From the NCBI GenBank assembly GCA_964343195.1, contig CAYFIR010000150.1, positions 1-14,705 on the forward strand: a stretch of DNA of 14,705 nt, given 5' to 3'. Origin of the DNA: CAYVAP01 sp964343195 (GTDB lineage: Bacteria; Bacteroidota; Bacteroidia; J057). The notes beneath the pieces were generated by a model that saw only the letters and a list, made by a program, of their open reading frames with translations, was not told where the DNA came from and made no database searches. Below, piece after piece: positions 6,515 through 13,837 of this stretch; the first letter of the stretch is position 1; each line of letters begins with the position of its first letter. The position numbers and the translations under genes were made by a program.

Positions 6515-7138
6515 ATGAATACCCGCACCATTACCCTTATTTTGGTCATCATTCTGGTCGCTTCCTCCTGTCGCTGGAAGGAAACCAAAGATGCTCTTAA
6601 GCAGGGAGATGCCCTCAAAGCCTCTATCGAGTCATTTGAAAAAAACCGTCAACGCCTTTCCTCCAGTCTGGTTACCACCCTCGAGGATGCCGGAGACAAG
6701 CTTTCAGAAGAAAACCCGGATCTGCCTGCTGTATCAAGGGATTTTGAAAAGGACTGGACCTCCATCCAAAGCCGATATGACAAGCTCAAAAAAGACTTTG
6801 GGGAGGTAGGCGAAAACTCGGATGCCTATTTTGCCAAGCTGGATGAACTGAGCAGCAGCATTTCTGACGAACAGTTGCGAACAGAGGAACTAGCCAAAAA
6901 TGCGGAACTGCGTGAGCGTTGGCAAACATCTTATCAGCGTGCTGAACAAAGCCTGAGCCAGGTTACCGAAGTCCTGGAAAGTGGGCATGATTTTCACATG
7001 GTACTGGTAGCGTCGTCCATACGCCAGAAACTGGAACAAAACGTACAGGAACTGGATCGCATCGCTGAGCAGGCTCAGGTGCTGTTGCAGGATCTGGAAG
7101 CATTCACAGTAGCCGGAAGAGAACTGGTTCAGGGGTAA
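6515..7138 (+). CDS. Coiled-coil lipoprotein upstream of an SLC13 permease
   Basis: Starting at the ATG at 6515 gives 207 residues with a short signal (MNTRT, then ITLILVIILVASSC) and a probable lipid-anchored Cys19. A longer reading from a TTG at 6479 would put 12 unsuitable residues ahead of the signal and is rejected. The mature part is almost entirely charged helix, with heptad-like spacing and no Cys, so it is probably an extended coiled coil or helical bundle facing the periplasm. I do not recognise a named family. The gene ends 33 bases before the permease gene and shares its promoter, which suggests an accessory or scaffolding role for that transporter. That link is inferred from position only. 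Confidence 0.85.
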   Translation: MNTRTITLILVIILVASSCRWKETKDALKQGDALKASIESFEKNRQRLSSSLVTTLEDAGDKLSEENPDLPAVSRDFEKDWTSIQSRYDKLKKDFGEVGENSDAYFAKLDELSSSISDEQLRTEELAKNAELRERWQTSYQRAEQSLSQVTEVLESGHDFHMVLVASSIRQKLEQNVQELDRIAEQAQVLLQDLEAFTVAGRELVQG

Positions 7139-7171
7139 ACATCCCTGTGCTCCGGCCCATAACCTCACTTC

Positions 7172-8902
7172 ATGACTGTCTGGTTGATCGGATTCGTCAT
7201 GCTTGGGCTCATCATAGCCCTGATCAGTAACCGCGTCCCCCCTACCCTACCCTTTATCGGGGCGGTGCTCATCTTTTTGTTTGGGGGCATACTTCCTAGT
7301 GAACGGCTGCTGATGGCCTTTGCCAACGAAACATTGGCGGGCCTGATCCTCCTATTGCTGGCCTCTACCGTACTGGAAAAGACCTATACCCTTTCCTGGA
7401 TCACCAAACATCTTTTTACTGCCAAAGGGCGCATTGCCAATCTGTTCCGAATGACCGGGGTCGCCCTCCTGGCCTCTTCCCATCTCAATAATACAGCCGT
7501 CGTGGCAGCACTGATGGGGGCGGTAAAAACCAATAAGTTTGTTACTCCCAGCAAGTTCCTGATTCCCCTATCCTACGCGGCCATTATGGGAGGTACCCTT
7601 ACCCTGATTGGGACTTCTACCAATCTTATTGTCAACAGTTTCGTTGTCGATGCAGGGCTCCCTTCACTGAGCTTTTACAATTTTTTATGCGTAGGGGGAC
7701 CAATTGCCCTGGCAGGCATTCTTTATCTGGTCTTTGTTGTTCCTCACATCCTGCCCGACCGGGAGCAAAAGTCCGAAAGTGTGCGGGGGGACTATTTTCT
7801 TGAGGCGAAAGTATCTCCCGAATCCAAACTGGTAGGACGCAGTGTCCAGGTCAATCGACTTCGGAACCTTGAAAGTCTGTTCCTGGCAGAGATCATCCGG
7901 GGGGACAAACTGATTTCTCCTGTGGTACCCGAAGAGATCATCCAACCAAAAGACCGCCTGGTCTTCACGGGAAATGTGACCCAGATCCAGGAACTCCGGC
8001 AGTTCGATGGCCTGACCATCATGGAGAAAATCGATGAACTGGTGCGATCCAACCTGCAGGAGGTAGTAGTCAAGCACAACGCCCCCGTCATCGGTAGGCG
8101 CATCAAGGACACCAATTTTCGGACTCGATTTGATGCCGTGGTGGTGGGGGTACGCCGTGGTACCAACCACCTGCCAGGTAAAATCGGCTCGATGGCCCTG
8201 CTGCCGGGGGACAGCCTCGTCCTTGCCGTAGGACGTGAGTTCGAGCGCCATGACAACCTTCGGCAAAACTTTATCTTCATCCAGCCATTGGAGGTGGAAG
8301 GATTTCTCAACCGCCGGGAAAGCCTCATTGCCATGGGGGCATTTTTGCTGAGTGTACTGCTGATGGCGCTGCAGATGTTATCGCTCTTCAAGGCCATGGT
8401 CGCCCTGATGGCATTTTATGTAGTGATGGGATATTTCCCCACGAAGCAATTCAAGCGGCAGGTAAACCTGGGGCTATTCATCATGATCGGCAGCTCGCTG
8501 GCCATCGCGGATGTGCTGCGAGCCGAGGGCATCGCCCAGGCGCTGGGGGAAGGCATCATCCAGACAGTTGGAATGCACTCCCCTCAGCTCGCCCTGTTGA
8601 GCATTTACATCGCCACCGCCCTGCTCACGGAGTTGGTGACCAACAATGCGGCCGCCGCCCTGATTTTTCCCATTGCGCTGTCCACGGCTCAGACACTAGC
8701 GGTCAGCCCTATGCCCTTTATCATGGTTACCGCCTTTGCCGCCAGTGCCAGTTTTCTGACCCCCATCGGCTACCAGACCAATACGATGGTCTATTCACTG
8801 GGTAGCTATCGGTTTAGCGATTACCTAAAAGCCGGTCTCGGGATGGCGGTTTTGTATGCCGCGCTCACGCTGCTGCTGGTGCCGTACTTTTTTCCGTTTT
8901 GA
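7172..8902 (+). CDS. SLC13/DASS-type permease with two RCK_C (TrkA_C) domains
   Basis: The 576-residue inner-membrane protein has two membrane halves around a cytoplasmic insert, the layout of the SLC13 (divalent anion:Na+ symporter) group. In the first half (about 1-195) SSHLNNTAVV (102-111) and LIGTSTNLI (145-153) correspond to the Ser-Asn-Thr type motifs that bind Na+ and substrate. In the second half (about 380-576) the equivalents are LVTNNAAAAL (488-497) and FLTPIGYQTN (528-537). Between them lie two RCK_C/TrkA_C domains at about 208-276 and 295-372, each with the typical SKLVGRSV / APVIGRRI and PEEIIQPKDRLVF / LLPGDSLVLAVG pattern. These domains often bind small ligands and regulate transport. 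Similar proteins carry sulfate or dicarboxylates, but the substrate cannot be told here. The gene ends 35 bases from the convergent ADP-ribosylglycohydrolase gene, and I see no terminator hairpin between them. Confidence 0.93.
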   Translation: MTVWLIGFVMLGLIIALISNRVPPTLPFIGAVLIFLFGGILPSERLLMAFANETLAGLILLLLASTVLEKTYTLSWITKHLFTAKGRIANLFRMTGVALLASSHLNNTAVVAALMGAVKTNKFVTPSKFLIPLSYAAIMGGTLTLIGTSTNLIVNSFVVDAGLPSLSFYNFLCVGGPIALAGILYLVFVVPHILPDREQKSESVRGDYFLEAKVSPESKLVGRSVQVNRLRNLESLFLAEIIRGDKLISPVVPEEIIQPKDRLVFTGNVTQIQELRQFDGLTIMEKIDELVRSNLQEVVVKHNAPVIGRRIKDTNFRTRFDAVVVGVRRGTNHLPGKIGSMALLPGDSLVLAVGREFERHDNLRQNFIFIQPLEVEGFLNRRESLIAMGAFLLSVLLMALQMLSLFKAMVALMAFYVVMGYFPTKQFKRQVNLGLFIMIGSSLAIADVLRAEGIAQALGEGIIQTVGMHSPQLALLSIYIATALLTELVTNNAAAALIFPIALSTAQTLAVSPMPFIMVTAFAASASFLTPIGYQTNTMVYSLGSYRFSDYLKAGLGMAVLYAALTLLLVPYFFPF

Positions 8903-8937
8903 GGGAAATCAATAGGACAGCCCCTACCCTGATCCCT

Positions 8938-10242
8938 TTAGACCTCCGGAGTAGCAAGCAGCGCTTTCACCATCCTCCCCGCCATTTCCCTCAGATCCAG
9001 TCCCAACTCCAGGTTGGCCTCCAGGGTCGGCTCTACCAGGTCTGCTGGCAGCGCCTCTGCGCCATACATCGCGCCCAGGATCGCACCGGCGACAGCACCT
9101 GATGTGTCGTTGTCACGTCCATAGTTGATGATGAAGGCGAGGGTTTGGCGGAAGTCGTAGTCACAGACCAGCATAGCGGTCCACATGATGAGCCAGAGTT
9201 CGCCAGGGTGAAAGGCCATGCGAAAGAGTTGCTGATCCAGGGCTTCGTAAGCGACGGCCCACTGCACATAGCGCTGCCGCATTTCCAGGCTATCGATGGG
9301 CATGGCCAATCGCACGGCCAGTTGTTCCAGCGGCTGTTCGGGATCGGTAGTACGGGCCATCTCGGCGATGTCGAGCGCACGACGAAACAGCTCATAGGAA
9401 CTCCGTCCCACCAATCGACTCCGAAAGTACCCCCTCGGATCGACTTCGCGCAGCACCTCGCGCAGGTCTTTTCCATCGGCACCGGGAACCATGGCCACCG
9501 ATACCATGCTGGCGGTCAGGGCACCAATGTCCCGACCATACCCGATGTCATAAATGTTGAGGTTGAAGGCCTGCTCGTAGGCGTACTCGGGTGCGCCGGG
9601 ATAGGCCATGCCGATGACGGGGGCAAAGAGCATGCCCCCACAGACCATTTCGCCGCCGTAGAATTTGTTCAACGCCAGCCCGTAGGCGTCGATGTCGCCG
9701 GACTGATAGGCTTCTGCCACCGAAGCCCATTCCTTGAGCCACAGGACGCGCTGCAAGCCGTCTTCCAACTGGTCGGCATCTGGCGACGGAGCTTCCTGCA
9801 TCTCGCGGATGCCCAGCTGATAGCGATCCAGTAGCAGTTGTGCCAATGCAGCAGCAGAAAGGCTATCGGGCCGGGGCTGAGGATTTTCCTGCGTCCCGGC
9901 GATGAAGTCTATGAGCAGGGCCTTCCAACGGGTGTCATCGGTAGTGCCACCGGCGGGGAGGTTGTAGCCCCAGACGCCTTCGGGGGATGGCCCTCTGACC
10001 TGGTGATCCAGCGAATCAACGTGCCCAAATTCCGCCTGTATGCGGAAGCGGGGCCACATCTCGGTAGGGGCGCCCATGGCGTCTCCGATGGCAGAGCCTA
10101 CCAGGGCTCCGAGCAGTCGATCTTCCAGTACTTCTGGGGACATATCAGGGAGTGGTGGGGCCATGGGCGGTGCAGGTTGAGGGTTGCGGCAGGCGGAGGC
10201 CAGGACAGCCAGAAGTGAGATTGCCAGGAGAAACTTTTTCAT
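8938..10242 (-). CDS. Lipoprotein ADP-ribosylglycohydrolase
   Basis: The protein has 434 residues. A lipoprotein signal is clear: MKKFLLAISLLAVLASAC with Cys18 in LASAC, followed by a Pro-rich linker (20-33). The rest is the all-helical ADP-ribosylglycohydrolase (ADP_ribosyl_GH) fold. Diagnostic motifs are GALVGSAIGDAMGAPTE (45-61), GGTTDDT (98-104, first metal-binding motif) and GRDNDTSGAVAGAILGA (375-391, second metal-binding motif), so the dimetal site looks intact. The enzyme family removes ADP-ribose from proteins or small molecules, usually in the cytoplasm; an exported, lipid-anchored form is unusual. At 434 residues it is longer than many family members, with extra sequence in the middle (about 200-345). 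No ADP-ribosyltransferase or toxin gene is adjacent. It is convergent with the permease gene. Confidence 0.93.
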   Translation of the reverse strand: MKKFLLAISLLAVLASACRNPQPAPPMAPPLPDMSPEVLEDRLLGALVGSAIGDAMGAPTEMWPRFRIQAEFGHVDSLDHQVRGPSPEGVWGYNLPAGGTTDDTRWKALLIDFIAGTQENPQPRPDSLSAAALAQLLLDRYQLGIREMQEAPSPDADQLEDGLQRVLWLKEWASVAEAYQSGDIDAYGLALNKFYGGEMVCGGMLFAPVIGMAYPGAPEYAYEQAFNLNIYDIGYGRDIGALTASMVSVAMVPGADGKDLREVLREVDPRGYFRSRLVGRSSYELFRRALDIAEMARTTDPEQPLEQLAVRLAMPIDSLEMRQRYVQWAVAYEALDQQLFRMAFHPGELWLIMWTAMLVCDYDFRQTLAFIINYGRDNDTSGAVAGAILGAMYGAEALPADLVEPTLEANLELGLDLREMAGRMVKALLATPEV

Positions 10243-10310
10243 GTAGCAGTGTCAATGCCTGAATATACTCAATGTCTCTTGATTCAAGCAGATTTGCTAC
10301 TCGCTCCTTT

Positions 10311-10413
10311 TTCTCACGTGGAGCAGAGTTTTACCCAGAGTCGCAGAAGGAGTTCGATTGAACAAGATGCTTCTTGTCCCGCCTCTCCGCGACTCCCTAC
10401 CTCCGCGTGAAAA
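10311..10413. repeat. Imperfect palindromic intergenic element
   Basis: This lies in the 332-base gap between the ADP-ribosylglycohydrolase start and the cysM stop. The left arm TTCTCACGTGGAG (10311-10323) and the right arm, reverse complement TTTTCACGCGGAG (10401-10413), match at 11 of 13 positions. Inner arms GAGTCGCAGA (10339-10348) and the reverse complement of 10386-10395 match at 9 of 10. The centre holds a perfect hairpin, ACAAGA-TGCT-TCTTGT (10362-10377). It looks like a MITE-like or palindromic dispersed repeat. Whether it folds in RNA or terminates transcription is unknown. Confidence 0.65.
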
Positions 10414-10445
10414 TTTCTTCTCCCAAGTAGTTATGACAAAATAAT

Positions 10446-10547
10446 AGAGGTATGAAGGATATGGGGATATGAAGGAAAAACGCTGCTTGAGACCTTCAGA
10501 CCCTTCGGCTCCGCTCAGGGCAGCGCCTTCATTTCCTCCATACCTCT
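10446..10547 (+). repeat. Dispersed repeat copy A, MITE-like with inverted ends
   Basis: This is a 102-base element bounded by 14-base inverted ends (AGAGGTATGAAGGA at 10446-10459 and its complement at 10534-10547, 13 of 14 matching). It has a second perfect inner pair, CGCTGC (10481-10486) and GCAGCG (10520-10525). Its left part (10448-10510) matches the minus strand of 2117-2055. It is non-coding and sits about 30 bases after the cysM stop codon. I see no target-site duplication that I would trust. Confidence 0.8.
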
Positions 10548-10574
10548 CTTTTATAGTTATTTCTGACCCCCTAC

Positions 10575-11459
10575 TTATTCAAACAGGTCCGAACTCAGGT
10601 AACGATCTCCCCGGTCGCACACAATGTGGACGATGACGCCCTCCTCTATTTCTGATGCGACCTTTTGTGCAGCATACAACGCCCCCCCACTGCTCATGCC
10701 GGCCAGGATGCCTTCCTCCAATGCAAGCCGGCGGGTCAGTTCTGTCGCCTGGTCCCGGCTGACGTCGATGATGCGATCTACCCGTTTGCGCTCGTAAATC
10801 TTGGGAAGGAACTGGGGAGACCAGCGCCTGATACCCGGAATGCGCGAACCATCGGTGGGCTGGGTGCCAACAATCTGGATGTCAGGGTTCTTTTCTTTGA
10901 GGAAACGGGATACGCCCATGATGGTACCAGTCGTCCCCATCGCCGAGACAAAATGCGTGACCTTCTGTTCGGTGTCCCGCCAGATTTCGGGCCCGGTAGT
11001 ACGGTAGTGCATTTTGTAGTTATCGGGGTTGGCAAACTGGTTGAGCATGAAATAGCCCTGATTGGAAGCCATTTCTTCAGCCAATTCGCGGGAATACTCG
11101 ATGGTCTTCGCTGCCGGAGTCAGGATCACCTCTGCTCCGTAGGCCTTCATGGTTTTGATGCGCTCTTCCGTAGAATTGTCGGGCATGATAAGGGTCATGT
11201 GTACCCCCATCGCCTGGGCGATCATGGCCAGGGCAATTCCGGTATTTCCACTGGTAGCCTCTACCAGTTGGTCCCCTTTTTTGATTTCTCCCCGATCCAG
11301 GGCCCCCTTGATCATGCCATAGGCGGCCCGGTCTTTTACGCTGCCTCCGGGGTTCTGACCTTCCAGCTTGGCAAATATTTTTACCGCAGGGTTTGGATTG
11401 GGATTAAGGCTTTTCAGTTCAACAAGGGGGGTATTTCCGATTAGGTCAAATAGGTGCAT
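10575..11459 (-). CDS. cysM: Cysteine synthase B (O-acetylserine sulfhydrylase)
   Basis: The 294-residue, PLP-dependent enzyme makes L-cysteine from O-acetylserine and sulfide (or thiosulfate in CysM types). It is a complete fold-type II enzyme. PLP is bound by Lys42 in EGQNPGGSVKDRAA (33-46). The substrate loop TSGNTG is at 69-74, the phosphate-binding GTTGT at 175-179, and SGG at 257-259. The CysM-type ending CDRGDRYLSS (281-290), together with GTQPTDGSRIPGI (198-210), favours CysM over CysK. Its substrate is made by the product of cysE, the next gene upstream on the same strand. The 208 bases between the two genes are filled by a dispersed repeat, so joint transcription is uncertain. Confidence 0.95.
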   Translation of the reverse strand: MHLFDLIGNTPLVELKSLNPNPNPAVKIFAKLEGQNPGGSVKDRAAYGMIKGALDRGEIKKGDQLVEATSGNTGIALAMIAQAMGVHMTLIMPDNSTEERIKTMKAYGAEVILTPAAKTIEYSRELAEEMASNQGYFMLNQFANPDNYKMHYRTTGPEIWRDTEQKVTHFVSAMGTTGTIMGVSRFLKEKNPDIQIVGTQPTDGSRIPGIRRWSPQFLPKIYERKRVDRIIDVSRDQATELTRRLALEEGILAGMSSGGALYAAQKVASEIEEGVIVHIVCDRGDRYLSSDLFE

Positions 11460-11475
11460 AGGGTTAGATTTTGGA

Positions 11476-11649
11476 GAGGTCCGAGGTCCGAGTGGTGCTA
11501 GCGTAGCAAAAACGGGAATACGAAAATCTTCGTCTTTTTCTCTTGTCTATCTTCTCACAGCGCAGCGGTCTGACTTACTTCGGCTCCGCTCCCCGATTCT
11601 ACCGCTATACGGCATCCATGATCGGGATCTTTGACAGGACAAGTCTCAC
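11476..11649 (+). repeat. Composite dispersed repeat, copy C, between cysE and cysM
   Basis: This non-coding repeat fills most of the 208-base cysE-cysM gap. The first half (11476-11575) begins with degenerate heptamers (GAGGTCC, GAGGTCC, GAG) and resembles copy D at 57-195. The second half (11576-11649) matches 1979-2052 in inverted orientation over 74 bases with 9 mismatches. It contains the CCGCTATACGG motif that is the reverse complement of 1960-1970. A stretch resembling the CTTCGGCTCCGCTC of copy A (10504-10515) is also present (11579-11590). Copy C thus joins modules found separately at other sites. Confidence 0.85.
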
Positions 11650-11667
11650 AACGAAGTGGTTTCTTCT

Positions 11668-12501
11668 TTACTTTTTCTTGACGATTATGCCATCCATCTG
11701 GATGCCATTCTTATGCGTGGGTGCCTGGGTATAATACACCTTGGATTCAGGTGGCACACTTCGGGTAACCCAGGTATTCCCCCCAATTATGCTGTGATGT
11801 CCAATGGTGGTATTGCCTCCGAGAATGGTAGCTCCAGAATAAATCACCACGTGGTCTTCGATGGTTGGGTGACGCTTTTTGGCTGCATCCTCTTTTTCCA
11901 CACTTAGTGCTCCAAGGGTAACTCCCTGATAGATCTTGACATGGTTCCCGATGTTGCAGGTGGCTCCGATCACAATTCCGGTGCCGTGATCTATGCAGAA
12001 ATGCGTCCCAATATCGGCGGCAGGATGGATATCTACTCCGGTTTTGCTATGCGCATGTTCCGTCAGCATACGGGGGATGACTTTTACCCCAAGGTCGTGC
12101 AATTCGTGGGCAAACCGATAGGCGGCAATTGCATAGAAACCCGGATAGCTACGGACTACTTCTGAGGTACTTTGAGCAGCTGGGTCTCCTTCATACATGG
12201 CCTGAATGTCCTGTTCCAGAAGTTCATAAACCGCTGGAATTCGCTGGAAGAAGGCCTCGGCTTTATTGGTCGTATGAAGATCTTCGCGATTGGGGCGAAT
12301 GTACAGCATCTCATAAAGCGCCTCTTTCAGGTTCAGGATATGAAGCTCGAACCGCGGATACGAATCAAATGCCTTGCCAGCATGGTCAGGAAACAGCACC
12401 CCTAGCAGATCCGTAAAAAAACCTGCTATGGACTCCGGTGTCGGGCATTCATGACATTCTCGGTGTCGGTTATATAAATGTCGGAGAAATGATTCATCCA
12501 T
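11668..12501 (-). CDS. cysE: Serine O-acetyltransferase
   Basis: The enzyme acetylates L-serine with acetyl-CoA, the first step of cysteine synthesis. I place the start at the ATG at 12501 (277 residues, MDESFLRHLYNR). A longer frame opening with TTG at 12579 adds 26 residues unlike the family. A helical N-terminal domain (to about 135) is followed by a left-handed beta-helix of hexapeptide repeats (about 150-250). The catalytic pair is visible as Asp157 in VDIHP and His172 in IDHGTG, with the same 15-residue spacing as Asp143 and His158 of E. coli CysE. His211 in KRHPTI corresponds to the substrate-binding His193. The tail ends in DGIIVKKK, not in the terminal Ile through which E. coli CysE binds CysK. 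It lies upstream of cysM, whose product uses O-acetylserine. Confidence 0.94.
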   Translation of the reverse strand: MDESFLRHLYNRHRECHECPTPESIAGFFTDLLGVLFPDHAGKAFDSYPRFELHILNLKEALYEMLYIRPNREDLHTTNKAEAFFQRIPAVYELLEQDIQAMYEGDPAAQSTSEVVRSYPGFYAIAAYRFAHELHDLGVKVIPRMLTEHAHSKTGVDIHPAADIGTHFCIDHGTGIVIGATCNIGNHVKIYQGVTLGALSVEKEDAAKKRHPTIEDHVVIYSGATILGGNTTIGHHSIIGGNTWVTRSVPPESKVYYTQAPTHKNGIQMDGIIVKKK

Positions 12502-12618
12502 AATGAAAGTATATGTGGGAAAATGGCAGTAGCTAAAAAATCCCATTTGCCAGCCGTATAGAGAACGATTGAAATGCAATTCAGTTTCTTTCCTTGGATA
12601 CTTCTAAAAAAGTTCCCA

Positions 12619-12657
12619 ACATTGCCAATGTAAAGCAATAGGTGCCTAGAACGCCAA
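12619..12657 (-). promoter_or_regulatory. Weak candidate promoter and dyad upstream of cysE
   Basis: On the minus strand TTGG (12657-12654), a 21-base spacer and TACATTGG (12632-12625) give a one-mismatch TAnnTTTG box. It overlaps a perfect 13-base dyad ACATTG-C-CAATGT (12619-12631) that could be an operator. It lies about 120 bases before the cysE ATG, in the 298-base divergent gap between cysE and the lipoprotein gene at 12800. I found no clear riboswitch or T-box in this gap, and no clear promoter for the plus-strand gene. Confidence 0.3.
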
Positions 12658-12799
12658 CTTGCCCGCGACACAATACATTTTTATCTTTTCCCAAACAGCC
12701 TGCCCCCTCCCCAAGTTAATTATGTATAACCTGTGACCTGGGTTAACTCCCGTGGTCTAATTTCTTACATATACAAACATTTGCTCATTCAAAACCACT

Positions 12800-13705
12800 A
12801 TGAGAAAACTATCAAGCTTATTACTCCTTCCGCTGGTTGCCCTCGCTGCTCTTCTTTCAAGCTGTGGCATGGACAACCCGGTTGAGCCACTGGGACCATC
12901 TCTGGCCCTGATGCCTGGCGTAAACGCAGTTACTGATACAGCCACTGTTGCCCCTGGAGACACCTTTCTGGTACAGATCAATGCCTCCAAAGGTGATGGC
13001 AGCCTGAACCGCATAGAAGTTCGGGAGGACGGAATCGCACTGGCTGCATCCCGAATTATTTTTGATGGCTTCCCAGCCCAGAATAACCCCAATCCTGTGA
13101 CCAGCACCGATCAGTTGGAGTGGGATATTGAAATTGCCGCCAATGATGCAGAAGGTACCTTTGAGTACACCATCATCATCACTGACGAAAATGGGAATAC
13201 AGCTTCTTCATCTGTAGACATCACTACAGTCGAGCCTACTACTCCTGCTACCACCCGTGAAATGATCATGCTGCTCAATCAGGCTGGTCCTGCCGGACAG
13301 GGTGGATTGGACATTGATGGAGGAATTGGGACCGGAACCAAGGATTCAACTGGTACTGACTCAATCGCCGACATCCGCGACATGGGCATCAACATCAACC
13401 TGCCAAACGATCAGAACTGGCGTCAGCAGATCGCGCCCATCAATGCTACACGTGGGGTTGTCCTGAAGAGTGCTGCCAGTGGCGTCGTATGGGAAGATAT
13501 CCAGACTCTGGAAGACATCGCAGCAGCCTTCGAACAGGGAACCGAAATCGCTGGTCCTCAGGCCCCAAGCGACGTGGTTCAGGTAGGTGATATTTTCCTG
13601 GTACGATCTGGCAGAGGCATTTTGTATGCACTCGTCGTAACCCAGGTGAATGTTACTGCGTCTGACAATGGCGATAACTATCACTTCGACGTGAAAGGCC
13701 CCTAA
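12800..13705 (+). CDS. Ig-fold lipoprotein of unknown function
   Basis: The 301-residue protein has a clear lipoprotein signal (MRKLSSLLLLPLVALAALLSSC, Cys22 in LLSSC). Residues about 45-145 look like a beta-sandwich of Ig or PKD type: PGDTFLVQINAS, SLNRIEVREDG, LEWDIEIAAND and GTFEYTIIITDENGNTAS are alternating strands typical of such domains. A Thr/Pro-rich linker (about 146-153) leads to a second part (about 154-301) with a Gly/Asp-rich patch (LDIDGGIGTGTKDSTGTD) and a conserved-looking end (VQVGDIFLVRSGRGILYALVVT). I do not recognise the C-terminal domain. A surface-exposed or periplasmic structural or binding role is likely, but the function is unknown. A strong terminator follows 24 bases after the stop, and the gene appears to stand alone. 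Confidence 0.88.
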   Translation: MRKLSSLLLLPLVALAALLSSCGMDNPVEPLGPSLALMPGVNAVTDTATVAPGDTFLVQINASKGDGSLNRIEVREDGIALAASRIIFDGFPAQNNPNPVTSTDQLEWDIEIAANDAEGTFEYTIIITDENGNTASSSVDITTVEPTTPATTREMIMLLNQAGPAGQGGLDIDGGIGTGTKDSTGTDSIADIRDMGININLPNDQNWRQQIAPINATRGVVLKSAASGVVWEDIQTLEDIAAAFEQGTEIAGPQAPSDVVQVGDIFLVRSGRGILYALVVTQVNVTASDNGDNYHFDVKGP

Positions 13706-13728
13706 TGGCTAGTTCATAAGGTTTTATA

Positions 13729-13765
13729 AAAAATCCTGGTTCCAGATATTGGGACCAGGATTTTT
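13729..13765 (+). terminator. Rho-independent terminator after the Ig-fold lipoprotein gene
   Basis: A 15-base-pair stem (13729-13743 with 13751-13765, one G-U pair) closes a 7-base loop (AGATATT). It begins with A-rich bases and ends in TTTTT, so it could terminate in both directions. It lies 24 bases after the stop codon at 13705 and separates this gene from the metallopeptidase gene. Confidence 0.92.
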
Positions 13766-13837
13766 CATTTTGCTCCCAATACCTTTCCCAATAGGAATTC
13801 GTAGAACAGAATCGACCGCCCAATATTCCATCGGCAT

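Noticed and set aside
8938..10242. Antitoxin or immunity half of an ADP-ribosylating toxin pair
   Set aside because: No ADP-ribosyltransferase or toxin gene is adjacent. The neighbours are a permease and cysM.
12502..12579. 26-residue N-terminal extension of CysE from a TTG codon
   Set aside because: The extension does not resemble serine acetyltransferases; the ATG at 12501 gives a normal start.
12426..12671. 81-codon minus-strand open frame overlapping the cysE start
   Set aside because: It is a shadow frame over the cysE start and its upstream region, with no family resemblance.
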